Assembly: GCA_019359395.1 (NCBI GenBank)
Contig: JAHHHK010000003.1
Coordinates: 124,001 to 188,000 of the forward strand
Length of the DNA: 64,000 nt
DNA from: Komarekiella atlantica HA4396-MV6
GTDB lineage: Bacteria; Cyanobacteriota; Cyanobacteriia; Cyanobacteriales; Nostocaceae
Direction of reading: 5' to 3'
Below the pieces are notes generated by a model. The model did no database searches. It worked only from the letters and a program-made list of their open reading frames with translations, and was not told where the DNA came from. Shown one piece after another: positions 1 through 9,627 of this stretch. How positions within the stretch are numbered: position 1 is the first letter of the stretch; every line of letters starts with the position of its first letter. Both the position numbers and the translations under genes were made by a program.

Positions 1-1157
1 TATGTACCACCTGGTATCGATACCATTTCTAATGTGATGGTCTGGCTCAATTGTTCAGCAAATAATTTGGCATTGCGCCGATCGCGGCTAACTTCTCTAC
101 CAGCTGTGTCTACTGTCACGATGTCAAATTCAAAAGTTTCGAGGGGGGGTAAGGGTACGATTATTTTTTGGGGCGATCGCAATAATGTAGATTGAGAAAT
201 TGCTACAATTTTTAAGGCAACTGGCGTCAAAATAGATGTTGTAGACTTTAAATCATCCAGAACTGCTGCTGCTGTTTGATACCTTTCACTTGGTAAGTGT
301 TTTAACAATTTATCTAAAATTTTTCCTAAGTCGTCACTAATAGTAATACCTTTTTCCTGTAACCGTTCACGCCACAACCATTTAACGTTCATGGCATCAT
401 AAATAGGATCATTAATCTGTCCATAAACATCCTGAAAGGGCAAACATTTAGTTAAAAGACGCACGCAAGTTACACCCAAGGCATACAAATCACTGGCGTG
501 ACAAGCAAATCCAGCCATTTGTTCGGTTGGGGCATAACCAATTGTGTAAATTACCGTAGCTGGTCTTGCTAAACTGGTTTGTGTTACCTGTTTAGCACCA
601 CCAAAGTCAATTAATACAGGTTTGCCATCACTGTCTCGACGGATAATATTTTCTGGTTTAATATCCCGATGAATAACATTATGAGAATGAATAAACTCCA
701 GAATTGGCAATAAATCGGCTAAGAGTTCTCGAATTCGTGTTTCGTCATAAGTTTGTTGCTGAACTTCTTTTAAAAGGGTTTGCCCTTGAATAAATTCTTG
801 CACGAGATATAAGCTAGAACCTTGTTCAAAGTAAGCAAGCAATCTCGGTATTTGGGTATGATTTTCTCCTAGTTCATACAATCGAAAAGCCTCTTCTTTA
901 AAGAATTCTGCGGCTTTGGTACGTTGTCCTGTTCCCTGAACTTGGGGAAAAAATTGCTTGATGACGCAAGGAGCATTTAGTCTATCTGCATCTTCGGCTG
1001 CATAAGTTCTACTAAACCCACCTTCACCTAACAGTCTCAATACACGGTAGCGGTTTCTGAGAAGTTTGCCAAAGTTGCTTTGGCCGCAACTCACGCAAAA
1101 TCTATTGCTGTCAGGGTTGAATGGATTTGAGCAATTGGGATTTTGGCAAATTTGCAT
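1..1157 (-). CDS. 4-Cys serine/threonine protein kinase with the start of an FGE-sulfatase domain (partial, 3' end outside window)
   Basis: Reading the minus strand from ATG at 1157 gives 385 codons without a stop to the window edge. Four cysteines at residues 4, 9, 21 and 24 form the N-terminal ribbon of the cyanobacterial 4-Cys kinases. A full Hanks-type kinase domain follows from about residue 36: glycine loop GEGGFSRTY, catalytic loop HRDIKPEN, metal-binding DFGGAK and GYAPTEQ. After the kinase, the last residues read LEMVSIPGGT, the usual opening of a formylglycine-generating-enzyme-like (FGE-sulfatase) domain, so the full protein is probably a kinase-FGE fusion. It should phosphorylate protein Ser/Thr; its targets cannot be read from sequence. 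It lies on the same strand as the ATPases that follow, but about 1 kb of repeat-rich DNA separates them. The domain architecture is seen directly; the C-terminal fusion is inferred from ten residues. Confidence 0.9.
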   Translation of the reverse strand, partial: MQICQNPNCSNPFNPDSNRFCVSCGQSNFGKLLRNRYRVLRLLGEGGFSRTYAAEDADRLNAPCVIKQFFPQVQGTGQRTKAAEFFKEEAFRLYELGENHTQIPRLLAYFEQGSSLYLVQEFIQGQTLLKEVQQQTYDETRIRELLADLLPILEFIHSHNVIHRDIKPENIIRRDSDGKPVLIDFGGAKQVTQTSLARPATVIYTIGYAPTEQMAGFACHASDLYALGVTCVRLLTKCLPFQDVYGQINDPIYDAMNVKWLWRERLQEKGITISDDLGKILDKLLKHLPSERYQTAAAVLDDLKSTTSILTPVALKIVAISQSTLLRSPQKIIVPLPPLETFEFDIVTVDTAGREVSRDRRNAKLFAEQLSQTITLEMVSIPGGT

Positions 1158-2196
1158 AACGAGGGGGAAATAGCATCTTGTCCAAAGTTAGCCCCAATTT
1201 TATCTAATTGAAAATAGTTATGTAGAGAAACGAACACGGATATTATTCGATGTGCTTAAAATTTCTCTCAATTCAAGAATATAAAGATGAATTAACTTTA
1301 TTTATCTGTTTTAGGGCATTTCTAAGTATTAGTAGATAGAAATAATAAATTATTTTGACATATATAATATTACGCGATACTTTGAACTGTGTCAATATGA
1401 AAAATAGTTATTTTAAAGTAAAAACTTGTTGATAATAATTAACTATTTTGCTAATTTGAAAGGTATTTTTTTAACTAGAAAATTGCATATAAATAGCTAC
1501 ATTATTAGAGAAAAACTATACATTTTAGATATACAAATAACACAGTAAACATGTATTTATACACTTAGTTGATTGCATAAACTAGGAAGATTAATTTTGT
1601 TAGGCATTGAATATATAGCGGTTCCCATTCAAATGCGGTACAACATTACATCGCCAGGTGCAGGGGTACGGCAGTGCTCATTGGTGTCAACTTCAGCTAA
1701 AAATAGCTTTACTGTTGGCCTCCTCACCCGCCAGAGAATAAATAGACTTCTTGCAAAAGCCGGAATCAGACCAAAATAAACCACAGCGAAAAGTTTGCGC
1801 GTCCGGGTTTCCCGGCGCAAAACTTTTCAAGACAGCGAAAAGTAAGCGAAGCTCCGGGTAACAGGAGCGCAAAACTTTTCAAGACAGATAAATATCGGTG
1901 TTCATCCGTGTACCCTGCGGGAAGCCCTTCGGGTTCAGCAGTCGCCTGCGGAGGGAAACCCTCCCGCAGCGCTACCTCACCGCTGCGCGTCTACATCTGT
2001 GGTTCGATTTAATAAATTTTGACTTATGCAAGAAATTTAATTCTCTGGCTAATAGCGAAAGTCTACTTTAGTAGACTGAGAATTTTGGGAATATTTTAGT
2101 CATCTTCAGATGACTTTTGCTATGAGCAAGGAACTTCAGTTCCTTGCGGAATGTGGATTTCACGTTAAGTTGATACGTATGTATAGCTGGTGTTCG
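1158..2196. other. Repeat-rich intergenic region
   Basis: No convincing gene in about 1 kb. Positions 1200-1570 are AT-rich and may hold the kinase promoter. Positions 1610-1765 match my memory of a dispersed Nostoc repeat; a short open frame through it has no domain. Positions 1783-1887 are two palindromic repeat units (separate entry). Positions 1900-2000 are GC-rich short repeats with imperfect inverted arms (CTGCGGGAAG, CCTCCCGCAG). Nothing else is supported. Confidence 0.6.
1783..1887. repeat. Two palindromic repeat units (ACAGCGAAAAGT...ACTTTTCAAGACAG)
   Basis: Units at 1783-1835 and 1832-1887 share the ends ACAGCGAAAAGT and AAAACTTTTCAAGACAG and overlap by the shared ACAG. Each can fold into a hairpin: in unit 1 GAAAAGTTTGCGC pairs with GCGCAAAACTTTTC around a GTCCGGGTTTCCCGG core. 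A third copy of the same family lies inside sufD at 55431-55482. Confidence 0.8.
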
Positions 2197-5100
2197 CTAA
2201 TCATAGTTGCAAATAGAGCGATCGCTCTCCTCTAACGCTGTGTTAGTTCTCAAATAGTCTTGCACCAGAGCGCAACCGTAAGCTAGTGCATCTAGATGGA
2301 GAATTCGCTGCAAGTTCCACACAATAAGCTGGTTGTCATCACCCCCTGAGACTAGCAAAGTGCCATCGCGGCTGATCACAATATCTCTAATCGCTGCGCT
2401 ATGTCCTTTGAGGGTCGTTAGTTCTGTACCATCAAGTTTCCAAAGCTTGATAGTGGTATCGACGCTGCCAGAAGCAACTATTTGTCCGTCGGGACTAAAT
2501 GCAACTCCCCAAATTGCGGCTGTGTGACCTTTGAAAGTTTTTAGTAACTTGCCATCAAGCGTCCACAGCTTAACAGTATTGTCGCCACTTCCAGAAACAA
2601 TCATTTTACTGTCTTGGCTAAAGACAGCTCTCCATACAACTGCCGAGTGTCCTATCAAGGTTGTGAGCAACTTGCCATCAAGCGTCCACAGCTTAACGGT
2701 ATTGTCGCCACTGGCTGAGGCAACGAGCCGACTATCTGGACTAAATGCGACATGCCAAACTTCCGCCTGATGTCCTTTGAGAAGCTTGGGCGCAAACTGA
2801 ACACGCGGCCATATTTGAACAATCTTATCAATATTTGCCATTGCGATCGCTTGACCGTCTGGACTCAATACTCCTGCTAAGAGTCTACCGAGAGGATCTT
2901 TGTAAGTAGCGACCAAAGTACCGTCTGGCTTCTTGAGTTTTACAATATCATTACTAGCGCTCAGAGCAATTAACTTGCCATCGCCACTAAATGAAACCTC
3001 GAAGATTGAGCTCCCAGATTCAGTAAAAGTTTTGAGCAATTTACCTTGACGACTCCAAAGTTTAGCGGCATTTTCGTGGCTGGCGGTGGCGATGGTTGAA
3101 CTATCGGAGGAGATAGCGATTGACCAAATCCCGGCTTGATGGGCAATGATACTCTTCTGAAATGGATTCTCTTTCTGCCACAATCTCACAATATTTTCTG
3201 CACCTGCCGAAACGATAAAGTTGTTATCTTGACTAAAAGTCACTCCCCAAACTGACGCACCATGTCCTCTGAGTGTTCTTAGTTCTGTACCATCAATGTT
3301 CCAAAGTTTAATTGTTTTGTCGAGACTGGCGGAGGCGATAGTCTGACCATCGCGACTCCATGCGACTCCCCAAATCCCGGCACTGTGAGCTTTAAGAGTT
3401 TTATTCAGGCGGTAGCTGCCATTGCTGTCTCGCTGCCAAAGTTTGATAGTTTTGTCTTCACTCGCTGAAGCAATGGTCTGACCATCAGGGCTGAAAGCTA
3501 CTCCTACAACCCAACTGGTATGACCTACAAGAGGTTGTAGAGGCTTGGCGTTTTGCCAGCCGCTATTGTTTCTTTTCCAGAGTTTTACTGTCCCATCTAG
3601 ACTACCGGCAGCAATGAACTGACCATCGGGACTAAATGCTACTCCCCAAAATCCTGCTTTGTAACCTGGAAACGTTTTCAGCAAAGTCCCGTCTCGCTTC
3701 CAGAGTTTCACCGTTTTATCGAAACTAGCAGAGGCAATAAACTGACCATCGGGACTAAACGCTACTCCCCAAATCGAAGCTGTATGACCTTGAAACGTGT
3801 TGAGCAAAGTCCCATCTAGCTTCCAGATTTTAACAGTACCATCTTCACTTGCCGAGACGAGTCTTTGATTGTCAGAGCTAAAATCTACTGCTCTAACTGT
3901 TGCCTGATGACCTTTGAGAGTTGCAACTTCTGTACCATCACGCCGCCAAAGTTTGATTGTTTTATCTATACTTGCAGAGGCAATCAGCGAACTATCAGGA
4001 CTGACATCTACTGCTAGAACTGCTGCCGTATGACCAGAAAAACGGTTATATTCATCTACTCCATAAACTGCTTGCCGTAATACATTGTTTACCTGACGCT
4101 CAATATTTTTATTTGGTTTATCTAGTTTTTGTAGTTTATATTTGGCTTTAATTGCTTCTATGAGCGCATCTAAATTGCGATTTGAGGCAAATAGCCCCTT
4201 AGAAGAAGATACAAGCGCTCGAATTTCGCTGTTCCTAGCTTGACTTTCGCTTTTCTTGGCTTGGCGATACAAAATGAAACTTCCTGCCCCTAAACTGCTA
4301 GAAACGAGTAACCCAATACCCACTGCAACTAGCAAAAATCTTTGTAATAAAGCCGTTCTTTTCTCTTGGGCTAGTCGTGCTTCTACCTCTTTGGCCCGTG
4401 CTGCTTCTAATGCCGTTTGCACTGCTAGCTGTTCACATTCTTGACTTGCAGCTAAAAATTGATAGTCCAAATTGCTCAGACTTTTCAAAAGCGCCCAATT
4501 TTGAGTATCTTTTAGAGCCTGGCCTCGCAACAGACGCGATTCATCTTTAAAGCCTGATGCTACCCAAGCATTGAAAGTTTGCGAGTAAGGGCGGAGATTA
4601 TCTAACTGCCTGATCACCCATTCGCTATTGAAAATATTCCGATAGATGGGATTTTTAATTTTGAGATAGCCGTTGTGTTTCTCGACTAAACCAGATAATA
4701 ACAGTTCTGTCTGTTCTCGACTGTCATCGGTTGGTACAAGATTCTCTGTCTGTTTTTCATTCGCTGTTATCTCAGCTTGCAATACTCGTTGGTAAAGTTC
4801 TAGTAATCTTCCTGCTCGTTGTTCATTGAAAAGTAAGCGATCTCTGATGGTGCGGAGGTGTTCTGGTTCATCTTTGGCTTCCCAATATTGGATAATATGC
4901 GATCGCACAAATTGTTCTACCCACGATGCTTCAGTTCCGAGAGGTAGGAAAATTGTTCTATTTGATGTTTCTAAGGCAGTCTGAACAATTAGCTGACAAA
5001 GCTTTTGGGTAAGAAACGGTTGTCCTTTTGTCCAGTAGATAATCTCTTGAAGCACGGTTTTGGGTTGGCTAATTGCTCCCTCTAACCCTTTTAGCAATGG

Positions 5101-5760
5101 TGTAGCTTCATGTAATTGAAAGCCGTATAACTCAATCGCTGTCCCAATGTTAAAGGGCGTCCGGCGTTTGTCGGTAATGAGGTCAGATGGACTGGCTACC
5201 CCAAACAAGGCAAATCCCAAACGTTGAAAATTTGGGTCGTATGCCTGCTGATTGTAGCAATGACGAATCCAGGCAAAAAAGTCATTGACCGGAAAATTCA
5301 AACTCTGCAAGCTATCAATCTCATCAATAAAGATGAAAATGCGTTCGCCCTGACCTAACTGAGAATCGCTTTGAACATTTGGCAACAATATTTCTTCTAC
5401 AAACTGGTGTAGTTGTTGCACTGGAGAAATGCCTGCTTGCATATCCCACCAATGCTGAAAGTTAATGTGTTTTGCCAGATTTAAGCTGTGGTACAAGCTG
5501 ATAATGATGCCTTTATACCATTGTTCAGGTGTAGTATCTTCACTTCCCAATCTGGTTACATCCAAGTAAGCACATTCATAGCCTTCTTGCTTCAGACGAT
5601 GACTTGTGCGCTGTAGTAAGGATGATTTGCCCATCTGGCGAGAGTTTAAGACATAACAAAAATCACCAACTTTCAGGCTGGTATAAAGTTTTTCGTCTGC
5701 CTGACGGACAACGTATGTGGGATCATCACCGTGGAGACTGCCGCCAACTTGGTATCTCAT
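2197..5760 (-). CDS. WD40 repeat protein with N-terminal AAA-like (AAA_35 type) ATPase domain
   Basis: 1187 aa. The N-terminal domain (about residues 1-400) has a P-loop in RQMGKSSLL (residues 41-49) and a Walker B strand IFIFIDEIDS (141-150), typical of the cyanobacterial AAA_35/STAND-like ATPases. A single transmembrane segment follows a charged coiled stretch near residues 470-500, so the C-terminal part is probably on the opposite side of a membrane from the ATPase or held at the membrane. The C-terminal half has 14 WD40 units of about 41 residues (GH...SPDG...D.T.KLW), enough for two seven-bladed propellers; units 9 and 10 lack the GH and are degenerate. Such proteins are usually viewed as signal-sensing scaffolds, with the propeller as the recognition part; the ligand is unknown. 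It is followed upstream by a related ATPase (6173-7615). Family assignment is firm, role is inference. Confidence 0.93.
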   Translation of the reverse strand: MRYQVGGSLHGDDPTYVVRQADEKLYTSLKVGDFCYVLNSRQMGKSSLLQRTSHRLKQEGYECAYLDVTRLGSEDTTPEQWYKGIIISLYHSLNLAKHINFQHWWDMQAGISPVQQLHQFVEEILLPNVQSDSQLGQGERIFIFIDEIDSLQSLNFPVNDFFAWIRHCYNQQAYDPNFQRLGFALFGVASPSDLITDKRRTPFNIGTAIELYGFQLHEATPLLKGLEGAISQPKTVLQEIIYWTKGQPFLTQKLCQLIVQTALETSNRTIFLPLGTEASWVEQFVRSHIIQYWEAKDEPEHLRTIRDRLLFNEQRAGRLLELYQRVLQAEITANEKQTENLVPTDDSREQTELLLSGLVEKHNGYLKIKNPIYRNIFNSEWVIRQLDNLRPYSQTFNAWVASGFKDESRLLRGQALKDTQNWALLKSLSNLDYQFLAASQECEQLAVQTALEAARAKEVEARLAQEKRTALLQRFLLVAVGIGLLVSSSLGAGSFILYRQAKKSESQARNSEIRALVSSSKGLFASNRNLDALIEAIKAKYKLQKLDKPNKNIERQVNNVLRQAVYGVDEYNRFSGHTAAVLAVDVSPDSSLIASASIDKTIKLWRRDGTEVATLKGHQATVRAVDFSSDNQRLVSASEDGTVKIWKLDGTLLNTFQGHTASIWGVAFSPDGQFIASASFDKTVKLWKRDGTLLKTFPGYKAGFWGVAFSPDGQFIAAGSLDGTVKLWKRNNSGWQNAKPLQPLVGHTSWVVGVAFSPDGQTIASASEDKTIKLWQRDSNGSYRLNKTLKAHSAGIWGVAWSRDGQTIASASLDKTIKLWNIDGTELRTLRGHGASVWGVTFSQDNNFIVSAGAENIVRLWQKENPFQKSIIAHQAGIWSIAISSDSSTIATASHENAAKLWSRQGKLLKTFTESGSSIFEVSFSGDGKLIALSASNDIVKLKKPDGTLVATYKDPLGRLLAGVLSPDGQAIAMANIDKIVQIWPRVQFAPKLLKGHQAEVWHVAFSPDSRLVASASGDNTVKLWTLDGKLLTTLIGHSAVVWRAVFSQDSKMIVSGSGDNTVKLWTLDGKLLKTFKGHTAAIWGVAFSPDGQIVASGSVDTTIKLWKLDGTELTTLKGHSAAIRDIVISRDGTLLVSGGDDNQLIVWNLQRILHLDALAYGCALVQDYLRTNTALEESDRSICNYD

Positions 5761-5796
5761 TTTTGATTTTGGGTTGGGAAAATCCTAAAAGAGCAA

Positions 5797-5937
5797 TTTA
5801 GCTGGCAGCGTCAAGTCAAACTTGCCATTAACTGCTATTCACTTAGCGAAGAATTCCTTAAGTCTCAATATGGATTAACCAGTCAGATTAGACGCTTGCT
5901 AGGTAATTCTTTAACGGCAAAGATGATAAGTAGCTAG
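5797..5937 (+). pseudogene. Remnant of a four-helix-bundle (S23/TIGR02436-like) protein gene
   Basis: An open stretch on the plus strand ending in TAG at 5935-5937 encodes WQRQVKLAINCYSLSEEF followed by QYGLTSQIRR. This matches the pattern of the four-helix-bundle family (WQ.A..L....Y.LT..FP..E.YGLTSQIRRA..SIP.NIAEG). The characteristic SIP.NIAEG that should follow is degraded to NSLTAKMISS and then stops, and no start codon precedes it before the frame runs into the neighbouring gene. I read it as a decayed fragment, from memory of the family pattern. Confidence 0.55.
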
Positions 5938-6172
5938 GCGTAAATAAATTAAAATTTGTAGTGAGTTAGCGCGGTCTTCTCTACGAGACGCTACGCGATG
6001 GGGGTTTCCCCCATGAGTGACTAACGAACCCGTTCGCGCAGCGGCGACCTTAGGAGAAGGGTAAGGACTTTAGTCCTGATAATCCTTGTAGTGAGCGATG
6101 AATCTCACTTACGAACTAAGATTTTTTATGTTTAATTATACCTACCTACTTATCAGCTAATTATTTGGGTAA
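5938..6172. repeat. Short dispersed repeats between the two ATPase genes
   Basis: GC-rich repeat text (TCTCTACGAGACGCTACGC, GGGGGTTTCCCCC, CCGTTCGCGCAGCGGCGACC) typical of Nostoc intergenic repeat clusters, between 5960 and 6065. GGGGGTTTCCCCC can form a tight hairpin. No gene seen. Confidence 0.5.
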
Positions 6173-7615
6173 TTAGACAGCTTGATAATCCTTATCATTA
6201 AAAACTGTAGACAACTGTTTTTCAAAGTAAGCGCGATAAAGTTCGCAACGCGGTTTAATGCGATCGCCTTCAAAGCTGATCAATCCTATGCCGTCGAGTT
6301 TGTAAGCATCAATGGGATCAAGATAAATACTTTGCTTTGCCTCCACAAGTCCGGCGTATATCTTCGCCAGATTAGGTTTTTCTTGCAGGAGTACCCAGTG
6401 TCGCCATAAATGATAGCGGAAGATGCCACCGTTGGCGATCGCCTCATTTATCAGGTGTTCTAAAGTCATGCCTTGATAACACAGATGATACAGAGCAATC
6501 TGAATCAATGCTGGATGTCCTCCCACGAGTGACATCAGTTGCGTCGCCTCGTTCCCAGAAACCCAGTCTAACCCGTGCCGACTTGCTAAATCTTCTACCT
6601 GTTGCTGAGTTAATTCTGGGATGCGGATTGGTAGTCCTACATTAAATGGGGAGCGGTTAATATCTAACGATACATATACTTCTGTAGAGTAAACCACCAC
6701 TAGTCTCAGCTTTTGCCAGTTAGAATCATGCCGTGCTTCTTCATACCACGAACGCAACAAAGCAAAGAATTCGTGAGCAATGTGAGGGTATTCAAAAAAG
6801 CGGTCAACTTCGTTTAAAACTAGAACTACTGGGCTTTGAATATACTTGAGCAAATAGCTCTGGAAGTAAAGGCTGCAACTCAACTTACAGCCAATTTCTT
6901 CATCCCATCTATCATTTAAATTGGGAGCAATACCTAGTTCTTTCGCAACTCGCCAGCAAATACAACGTAACAACCTATTTAAGTCAGTCAGACAGTTTGA
7001 ATCGATCTGGCTACAATTTAAATTCACTGTGCGATATCCTTGCGTTTCTGCAAAGGCTAACAGCCGCAACACAAGAGAACTTTTACCCATTCCTCTTGGA
7101 GCTCGAATCCGAATCACACAGCCTGGTTGAGTCACTTCTCGATAGACTGGTTCCTCAATTGCGGGACGTTCAACATAGAAGGGAGAATCTAAAGATACAG
7201 GGCCATCCGGGTATGACCAAGGGTGTTCATGTTGGTCATGGTGTTCGTTAACAAATGATTTTACGGGGAAATACTGAACCGGATCGCTGTTTATTGTGTC
7301 TAAACTCGGTGAGAATGCTTTAGATGTTTGAGTCTTGTTCAATTCATTCATGATTGCGTAGTCTTCTCTACGCAATTCCAAGTTAAAGGTTTCATAGCAC
7401 AGTCTCAGGGTTTTTTGATCCACACTCCTATTCAATGACCACAATCGACTGAGTGTTTTGGTAGAAACATTCATGCGATCGCCCAGTTGCTCTAGAGTAA
7501 AATGCTCGCCGTTGTTCTCTGCTATCTCCATAGCTAAAATCGCCGCTTGTAAGCGCTTCAGCCCAACAGGAGTCAGCACAAATCCCCGCCTTCGCGTGCT
7601 TTTAGGTGGTTTCAT
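6173..7615 (-). CDS. AAA-like ATPase with N-terminal helix-turn-helix domain
   Basis: 480 aa. Residues 1-90 are the basic N-terminal HTH module (STRRRGFVLTP, then FTLEQLGDRMNVSTKTLSRL near 39-58) found in front of many cyanobacterial WD40/ATPase signalling proteins. The ATPase part has a P-loop APRGMGKSS (172-180) and a Walker B-like strand VVLVLNEVD (263-271). The segment before the P-loop (DSPFYVERPA) aligns with the same region of the WD40 ATPase downstream (DDPTYVVRQA), and FNVGLPIRIPELT corresponds to its FNIGTAIELYGFQ, so the two are homologous ATPases. No WD40 or other effector part follows. A regulatory or scaffolding ATPase is likely; target unknown. The AT-rich 310 bp upstream is the probable promoter region. 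Confidence 0.85.
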   Translation of the reverse strand: MKPPKSTRRRGFVLTPVGLKRLQAAILAMEIAENNGEHFTLEQLGDRMNVSTKTLSRLWSLNRSVDQKTLRLCYETFNLELRREDYAIMNELNKTQTSKAFSPSLDTINSDPVQYFPVKSFVNEHHDQHEHPWSYPDGPVSLDSPFYVERPAIEEPVYREVTQPGCVIRIRAPRGMGKSSLVLRLLAFAETQGYRTVNLNCSQIDSNCLTDLNRLLRCICWRVAKELGIAPNLNDRWDEEIGCKLSCSLYFQSYLLKYIQSPVVLVLNEVDRFFEYPHIAHEFFALLRSWYEEARHDSNWQKLRLVVVYSTEVYVSLDINRSPFNVGLPIRIPELTQQQVEDLASRHGLDWVSGNEATQLMSLVGGHPALIQIALYHLCYQGMTLEHLINEAIANGGIFRYHLWRHWVLLQEKPNLAKIYAGLVEAKQSIYLDPIDAYKLDGIGLISFEGDRIKPRCELYRAYFEKQLSTVFNDKDYQAV

Positions 7616-7925
7616 TTCGCTAATTGTTACTTTGCTATTATTTATTAACTTTTTTAACTGCCTTCTAATTCTTCCATATTTTGAGTCAGTTATTCAACTG
7701 TTATTTAACTGCTTGTAAGCTGTTGCTTAGTTTTAAAGTAAGTGGGCATAATTAAACAAAAGATACTTGGTGGTATTTAGTTAGCAATTTAGCACTTAAA
7801 GACCAAATACTGAGTTTTATTTATTTATACCTACTAAATAAATCATCTAATAAGTTTAATTAGTCTATTAATAGACTATTGTTTAATATTATTTAACTAA
7901 GTACTTATACCAAGTTGCGAAAGGC
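7616..7925. other. AT-rich intergenic region with an 18-bp perfect palindrome
   Basis: No gene. The sequence is very AT-rich. A perfect palindrome TAGTCTATTAATAGACTA at 7861-7878 lies just past the stop of the potC-like gene on the minus strand and could be a weak terminator or a regulator site for the HTH-ATPase gene. There is no clear T-run after it. Confidence 0.4.
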
Positions 7926-8738
7926 TCAAAGCTTAGCCCTCTGGCCAGAAGCGCGAATCAATTCGGCTACAAAAGCAGCGATCGCAGATACGGAAATCAG
8001 CATGACGCTAAGAGCGTTAATATCAGGCTTGACTCCTGTTCTGATCCGACTAAAAATTTCTATTGGCAAGGTGCTAGAACCGCTACCAGCAGTAAAACTG
8101 GCGATCAAAAAGTCATCTAAGCTGAGGACAAAGGCTAACAGACAACCAGCTATAATACCGGGCATTAATTGCGGTAGCAATACTTTGATGAAGGCTTGCG
8201 TTGGTGTTGCTCCTAAATCAAGTGCTGCTTCTTCTAAGTGAGGATCTAAATTGGTAAGTCGTGAAGAAACCACAAGTCCGACGTAAGCCAAACAAAATAC
8301 TACATGAGCCGCCACTACTGTCCATATACTTAAAGGAATGGCAAATGCGGCTAAAACAACGAGAGTCGCCACTGCGATCGCAATATCGGGAATAATCAAC
8401 GGTAGGTAAGCAGTACCACGATACAATTTTTTAAAAGGAAATTGGTAGCGTGCCAACCCTACAGCCATTGAAGTTCCTAGTATGGCTGAAATTCCCACTG
8501 CACAACCAGCAACTATCAAACTATTTTTCAAAGCTGATAAAATGCGATCGTCACTGAACAACTTGCCATACCACTCTAGGGTGAATCCTTGCCAATTTGC
8601 ACTGTAGGGTGACTGGTTAAAGCTATAAAAGGCCAGTACTAATATAGGCAAATACATGAACACAAACATCAGCAGAGAGAAAACCGCTTGCCATGCAACA
8701 CGCGGTTTTTTTAGTGATGAAGATATATTCATGTTCAT
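7926..8738 (-). CDS. potC: ABC transporter permease, spermidine/putrescine PotC type
   Basis: 270 aa inner-membrane permease with about six transmembrane segments. The cytoplasmic EAA loop, which docks on the ATPase, is visible as EEAALDLGATPTQAFIKVLLP around residues 165-185, and the overall sequence (FYSFNQSP at the first periplasmic loop, SLDDFLIASFT near the C-terminus) is PotC-like. It would form the membrane channel with a PotB-type partner for polyamines or a similar cation. No potA, potB or potD gene lies next to it in this window, so it is either an orphan component or works with subunits encoded elsewhere. The ATG at 8738 was chosen because it is the first in frame; no clear ribosome site precedes it. 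Family is firm, substrate is inferred. Confidence 0.85.
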   Translation of the reverse strand: MNMNISSSLKKPRVAWQAVFSLLMFVFMYLPILVLAFYSFNQSPYSANWQGFTLEWYGKLFSDDRILSALKNSLIVAGCAVGISAILGTSMAVGLARYQFPFKKLYRGTAYLPLIIPDIAIAVATLVVLAAFAIPLSIWTVVAAHVVFCLAYVGLVVSSRLTNLDPHLEEAALDLGATPTQAFIKVLLPQLMPGIIAGCLLAFVLSLDDFLIASFTAGSGSSTLPIEIFSRIRTGVKPDINALSVMLISVSAIAAFVAELIRASGQRAKL

Positions 8739-9627
8739 ATGTGTTTATTACGGTAGCTAAAAATATCATACTTAATCTCAAAAGTCAATATCCTGACTTT
8801 TTCTTATCCTCTTAGTTAACTACTGGGGAATATACAGCAGTTCTCGCATGAGTTAGGTACACCAAGAAGTAATTAACCACAGAGAGAAGTCGGTAGCAAG
8901 ATCCCGCAGGGTGCGGCGGCTTCCGCCGATTTGAACTTCGGTGTAAACATTGATAAACACCGATAAATTTGTACTTCAGCTGACTAGGAAACGCTATAAC
9001 CTGTGGCGAGAGGTAGAAAGAAGTTGACTCTGATAATTTTCTGATTGCGTTTGAATTTCCGCATAACAGTTTGATAATTGCCGTCAAAAACTTGGGGAGA
9101 AAGCAAAAGATAAAATATCAAGAGAATTTCAGCTTTTTCCCGGATAATTTGCTATTTATCATTCATAAAAACCGACAATAATACAACCTTCTGATATCTA
9201 GAGATTTCCCTTAAATGTACGGAAAAACGCCCTTCATGTGTCTACATACTTTGACATTTCATTGATATTTGAAAAATTGGATAATTAATGTATGTCTGAT
9301 AGCATAGCTGTTTTGTTAAATCTTAGTTACCAGCCTATATTTTAGCTATTGGATGAAATAATTTTTACATAAAATATCTGCGACAAAAGTACCTTCAAAG
9401 TGGCAAATTTGAATAAAGCAAAAATATAGTTTTACCTCTTCAGAGAGGGTAATTTCCCTACTTAGATAGACGAAATATCCAAAACCAAAGGTATAAGATA
9501 TGCAGAAGATTCTTATAGTATTGGTGTTTTAAGTTAAGTATTTAGTCCAGAGTCAATAGATTCTAAGCACCAATTAAACAAGAAAAAAACACTTCTAATT
9601 CAATTCTTGTTCTTTAGGAGATTTGTG
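8739..9627. other. Intergenic region, mostly without recognisable content
   Basis: About 890 bp. Positions 8875-8975 hold dispersed repeat text with a GCGGCGGCTTCCGCCG hairpin-like core at 8916-8931. The rest is AT-rich and should contain the promoter of the downstream glycosyltransferase gene. A minus-strand open frame at 8812-9087 spans the repeats and has no recognisable features. No RNA gene was identified. Confidence 0.4.

Noticed and set aside
1573-1779. 68-codon open frame in the first intergenic region
   Set aside because: It opens with TTG and crosses DNA that matches dispersed repeat text; no domain or ribosome site.
8812-9087. 91-codon minus-strand frame upstream of potC
   Set aside because: It spans GC-rich repeat text, has no recognisable residues and no start site support.
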